64,000 nucleotides of DNA. Origin: Bacteroidota bacterium. GTDB taxonomy: Bacteria; Bacteroidota; Bacteroidia; Chitinophagales; Chitinophagaceae. This document shows positions 61,740 to 64,000 of this stretch, one piece after another; within the stretch, counting starts at the first letter, position 1, and every line of letters begins with the position of its first letter. Both the position numbers and the translations under genes were made by a program. The notes under the pieces are model-generated. The model ran no database searches. It was not told the origin of the DNA and was given only the letters and a program-made list of their open reading frames with translations. The DNA lies in assembly GCA_023433345.1 (NCBI GenBank), contig JAEZDA010000122.1, positions 1 through 64,000 of the forward strand, given 5' to 3'.

Positions 61740-64000
61740 ATGAAAAAGGTAGTTGCGAGCCTGTTTATTATCACCCTTATTGCCTTCAGTGGCAATGCTC
61801 TGGCTCAATGCACCACTACCATTTCCACCTTCCCTTATTCTGAGAATTTCGAAAACAACAACGGAAACTGGACCTCAGGCGGGGCCGCACCTTCATGGCA
61901 GTGGGGAACAATTAATAAACCTGTGATCACCACTGCCGGCACAGGTCTGCGGGGGTGGACGACCGGCCGCGTAAACGGGGGTTCTTATAATGATGGAGAG
62001 GATTCCTGGCTTAGAAGCCCATGCTTCAATTTTGCTTCGCTGAGCAACCCGATGATATCTTTTAAAATTTTTTGGGAAACAGAGAGACAATATGATGGGG
62101 CAAGTATTGAGTATTCCACCAACGGAGGCAGTAGTTGGAGTATACTTGGTTCACAGAATTCCAATACGAATTGCGATGGAGAGAACTGGTTTAATTACTC
62201 TCCCGTGAGGTATCTTGGAAATGAACCCGGTTGGTCGGGAAATGTACAATCTTCAACAGGGTCATGCGTGGGAGGAGGGGGAAGCGGCACCTGGCTAACG
62301 GCTAAGCATAAACTAAATTTCCTTGCGGGGAGAAACAACGTGAGGTTCAGGTTTCGTTTTGGCGCAGGTACTTCATGTAATCAATATGACGGCTTTGCCA
62401 TTGATGATGTTAGAATAGAAGAAATACCAGCCAGCCCGGCTTCTTTTGGCTACCAGTGCGCGGGCATCAACACCATTACATTTAATACGCCTGACAGAAT
62501 TTGTCAAACCGGTGTAACCTGGAATTTCGGCGATCCGGCCTCCGGAAGCCAGAATACATCAACCCAGTTGAACCCCACTCACATTTTTTCAGGGCCGGGG
62601 TCATATACCATCCGGTTAACTGCTGATTTCAGGAATGCTCCTACAGCAACAGCTCAGGCTACAATTGTAATTATTGAGCCAACGGTTTCCGTAACTGATC
62701 CGATAAGTTGTAATGGAGGAGTTGGTGGTGCAACCGTTAGTGTGAGTCCGGTTGACGCTTACACTTATACCTGGAATACAAGCCCCCCGCAAAATTCTAA
62801 TATACTTACCGGCGTGGCGGCGGGAACCTACACTGTTAATATTTCAGGCAGTCCGCATGGCTGCGTTAATTCAACATCGGTCACACTTACTGAGCCACCA
62901 GTACTTTCGGCCTCTCTTACACCAGTGGCGGCCACATGTGCATCGGGAACCGGCTCTATTGTATCAAATGTAAATGGAGGAATTGCTCCATATACTTATT
63001 CCTGGTCCGACGGCTCAACCTCCGCATCAATAAGTAATAAAGTTCCCGGCAATTACACGCTAACGGTTACAGATCAAAATGGGTGCAGTATCAGCAGTAC
63101 GGCCGCTATCGCAGCAGCAACAAATAACATCCAGGTTACTTCCGTAGTTACAAATTCCTCATGCGGAAACAGCAATGGCGCGATAACCATCACGGCTTCG
63201 GGTGGAACGGCACCTTATACATATTTGTGGAACAGTGGAGAAACAACAGCCACGCTAAATAATATCACTGCCGGCAGTTACTCTGTTACGGTGCGCGACG
63301 CTTCAGGCTGTACATTCACCAGCCCGCCTATCGCAGTAAATGATAATGGTGCATCGATAACCATTACACCTTCAACTACACCATCGCAATGCGGCAATAA
63401 CAATGGCTCGGTAAGTATAACGGTTTCAGGCGGATCTGCTCCTTACACTTATTCCTGGAGCAACGGCGCAACCACCCCGGCGATCACAAACCTTACCGCA
63501 GGAACTTATCGTGTAACCGTTACCGATAGTAATGGCTGCAATGAAACCTTCGGCGACATAACGGTTAGCAATGCCAATTCAACCATTTCAATAACTCCTC
63601 AAACTAACCCTGCCCAATGCAGTAATAGCAACGGCTCGGTGAGAGTAACGGTTACAGGTGGATCTGCTCCCTACACTTATTTATGGAGCAACGGCGCAAC
63701 CACCCCGGCAATCACAAACCTTGCCGCAGGAACTTATCGTGTAACCGTTACCGATAGTAATGGCTGCAGTGAAACCTCCGGAGACATAACGGTTGGCAAT
63801 GCCACCTCAACCATTTCGATCACTCCTCAAACTAACCCTGCGCAATGTGGTAATAGCAACGGATCGGTGAGTGTAACAGTTACCGGCGGATCTGCTCCTT
63901 ACACTTATTCATGGAGCAACGGCGCAACCACCCCGGGAGTCACAAACCTTGCCGCAGGAATTTATCGTGTAACCGTTACTGATAGTAATGGTTGCAGCGG
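61740..64000 (+). CDS. SprB-like gliding-adhesin family surface protein (3' truncated)
   Basis: An ATG at 61740 opens a frame that runs without a stop to the right edge (753 codons). It has a signal peptide (MKKVVASLFIITLIAFSGNA), a choice-of-anchor-J-like domain (about 25-225; FPYSENFENNNGNWTSGGAA, CNQYDGFAIDDVRIEE), a PKD-like domain (about 226-313; GVTWNFGDPASGS) and then SprB-type repeats of about 76 residues from about residue 315. The repeat core is GGSAPYTYSWSNGATTP, an LxAGTYRVTVTDSNGC motif and a Cys near the start. SprB repeats carry gliding motility or surface attachment in Flavobacterium. A T9SS sorting domain is expected past the edge. Confidence 0.88.
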   Translation, partial: MKKVVASLFIITLIAFSGNALAQCTTTISTFPYSENFENNNGNWTSGGAAPSWQWGTINKPVITTAGTGLRGWTTGRVNGGSYNDGEDSWLRSPCFNFASLSNPMISFKIFWETERQYDGASIEYSTNGGSSWSILGSQNSNTNCDGENWFNYSPVRYLGNEPGWSGNVQSSTGSCVGGGGSGTWLTAKHKLNFLAGRNNVRFRFRFGAGTSCNQYDGFAIDDVRIEEIPASPASFGYQCAGINTITFNTPDRICQTGVTWNFGDPASGSQNTSTQLNPTHIFSGPGSYTIRLTADFRNAPTATAQATIVIIEPTVSVTDPISCNGGVGGATVSVSPVDAYTYTWNTSPPQNSNILTGVAAGTYTVNISGSPHGCVNSTSVTLTEPPVLSASLTPVAATCASGTGSIVSNVNGGIAPYTYSWSDGSTSASISNKVPGNYTLTVTDQNGCSISSTAAIAAATNNIQVTSVVTNSSCGNSNGAITITASGGTAPYTYLWNSGETTATLNNITAGSYSVTVRDASGCTFTSPPIAVNDNGASITITPSTTPSQCGNNNGSVSITVSGGSAPYTYSWSNGATTPAITNLTAGTYRVTVTDSNGCNETFGDITVSNANSTISITPQTNPAQCSNSNGSVRVTVTGGSAPYTYLWSNGATTPAITNLAAGTYRVTVTDSNGCSETSGDITVGNATSTISITPQTNPAQCGNSNGSVSVTVTGGSAPYTYSWSNGATTPGVTNLAAGIYRVTVTDSNGCS
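62901..64000 (+). repeat. 228-base tandem repeat of SprB type
   Basis: Units of exactly 228 bases (76 codons) begin at 62901, 63129, 63357, 63585 and 63813, the last cut by the window edge. A related unit of about 219 bases precedes them from about 62682. Units 4-6 are nearly identical by eye even at the nucleotide level, with long shared runs (for example GCAACGGCGCAACCACCCCG). Divergence rises towards the 5' end, which is consistent with recent duplication at the 3' side. Confidence 0.88.

Noticed and set aside
61545..61808. Minus-strand frame in the divergent region before the adhesin
   Set aside because: It overlaps the adhesin signal peptide and has no coding pattern.
62752..62973. Plus-strand 73-residue frame inside the adhesin
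   Set aside because: It is an out-of-frame shadow of the SprB repeat region, which is open in the frame of 61740.
1..64000. Recurrent ACCGTTAG string seen at many places
   Set aside because: It occurs in coding and non-coding DNA on both strands without spacing pattern; probably codon and composition bias.
1..64000. Search for tRNA, rRNA, CRISPR arrays, insertion sequences and phage genes
   Set aside because: No cloverleaf arms, direct-repeat arrays, transposase motifs or phage structural genes were seen by eye; weak RNA genes could still be missed without a covariance search.

Overview
The window is a stretch of a Bacteroidota chromosome, most likely Chitinophagaceae or a close relative. 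The reasons are several large secreted proteins ending in type IX secretion (T9SS) C-terminal sorting domains, SprB-type gliding-adhesin repeats, many small lipoproteins, Bacteroidota families (DUF4251, DUF5916, MBG domains), A-rich regions rather than Shine-Dalgarno sites before most starts, and TAnnTTTG-type -7 boxes. I see no rRNA, tRNA, CRISPR array, insertion sequence or phage gene. It reads as ordinary chromosome rather than an island.

Layout. 1-8.8 kb is a stress and redox neighbourhood: the end of a YciG-like KGG-motif protein, a DUF892 (YciE/YciF-like) ferritin-fold protein, a YihY-family membrane protein, two secreted beta-propeller proteins (sorbosone-dehydrogenase type and SMP-30-like), a metallo-beta-lactamase-fold hydrolase, a manganese catalase and a DsbA-fold protein. 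The KGG/DUF892/Mn-catalase combination matches the yciGFE-katN group of enterobacteria. 8.9-12.7 kb has a GAF-PAS-PAS histidine kinase, its single-domain response regulator and exonuclease III. 12.8-17.3 kb is a giant secreted metalloprotease. 17.4-21.0 kb is a three-gene acyl-CoA (probably propionyl-CoA) carboxylase. 21.2-24.0 kb is a GlxA-type regulator divergent from an AHSA1/DoxX/DUF1801/VOC operon. 24.0-25.2 kb is a tightly packed minus-strand train ending in a response regulator. 25.3-26.9 kb is a serine hydrolase.

27.0-37.5 kb is the most unusual stretch, all on the plus strand: a nucleotide-transporter-like membrane protein fused to HEAT repeats, an overlapping cyclic-nucleotide-binding protein, a 1706-residue subtilase with Glu in the catalytic His position and two blocks of octapeptide repeats, and a membrane-bound TPR adenylate cyclase with a complete active site. 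A cAMP producer and a cAMP-type sensor therefore lie within 6 kb of each other.

37.6-51.1 kb is mostly housekeeping: HPF, cyclophilin, an RRM protein, FUSC, SRAP, DUF5916, a YfcC-type transporter, MsrA and small lipoproteins. 51.3-55.7 kb is an operon of an atypical Mur-ligase, hutI and ftcD (histidine degradation to glutamate). 55.7-58.0 kb has small conserved proteins and a secreted nuclease. 58.4-64.0 kb has two divergent surface-protein genes: an RCC1/PKD protein and an SprB-like adhesin with 228-base tandem repeats that runs off the right edge.

Several real genes have no complete ATG-to-stop frame or are very short: the KGG gene at 2-280, a 36-residue membrane peptide at 7877-7987 and the adhesin at 61740-64000. 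All functions are assigned from motifs read by eye; no database search was run.
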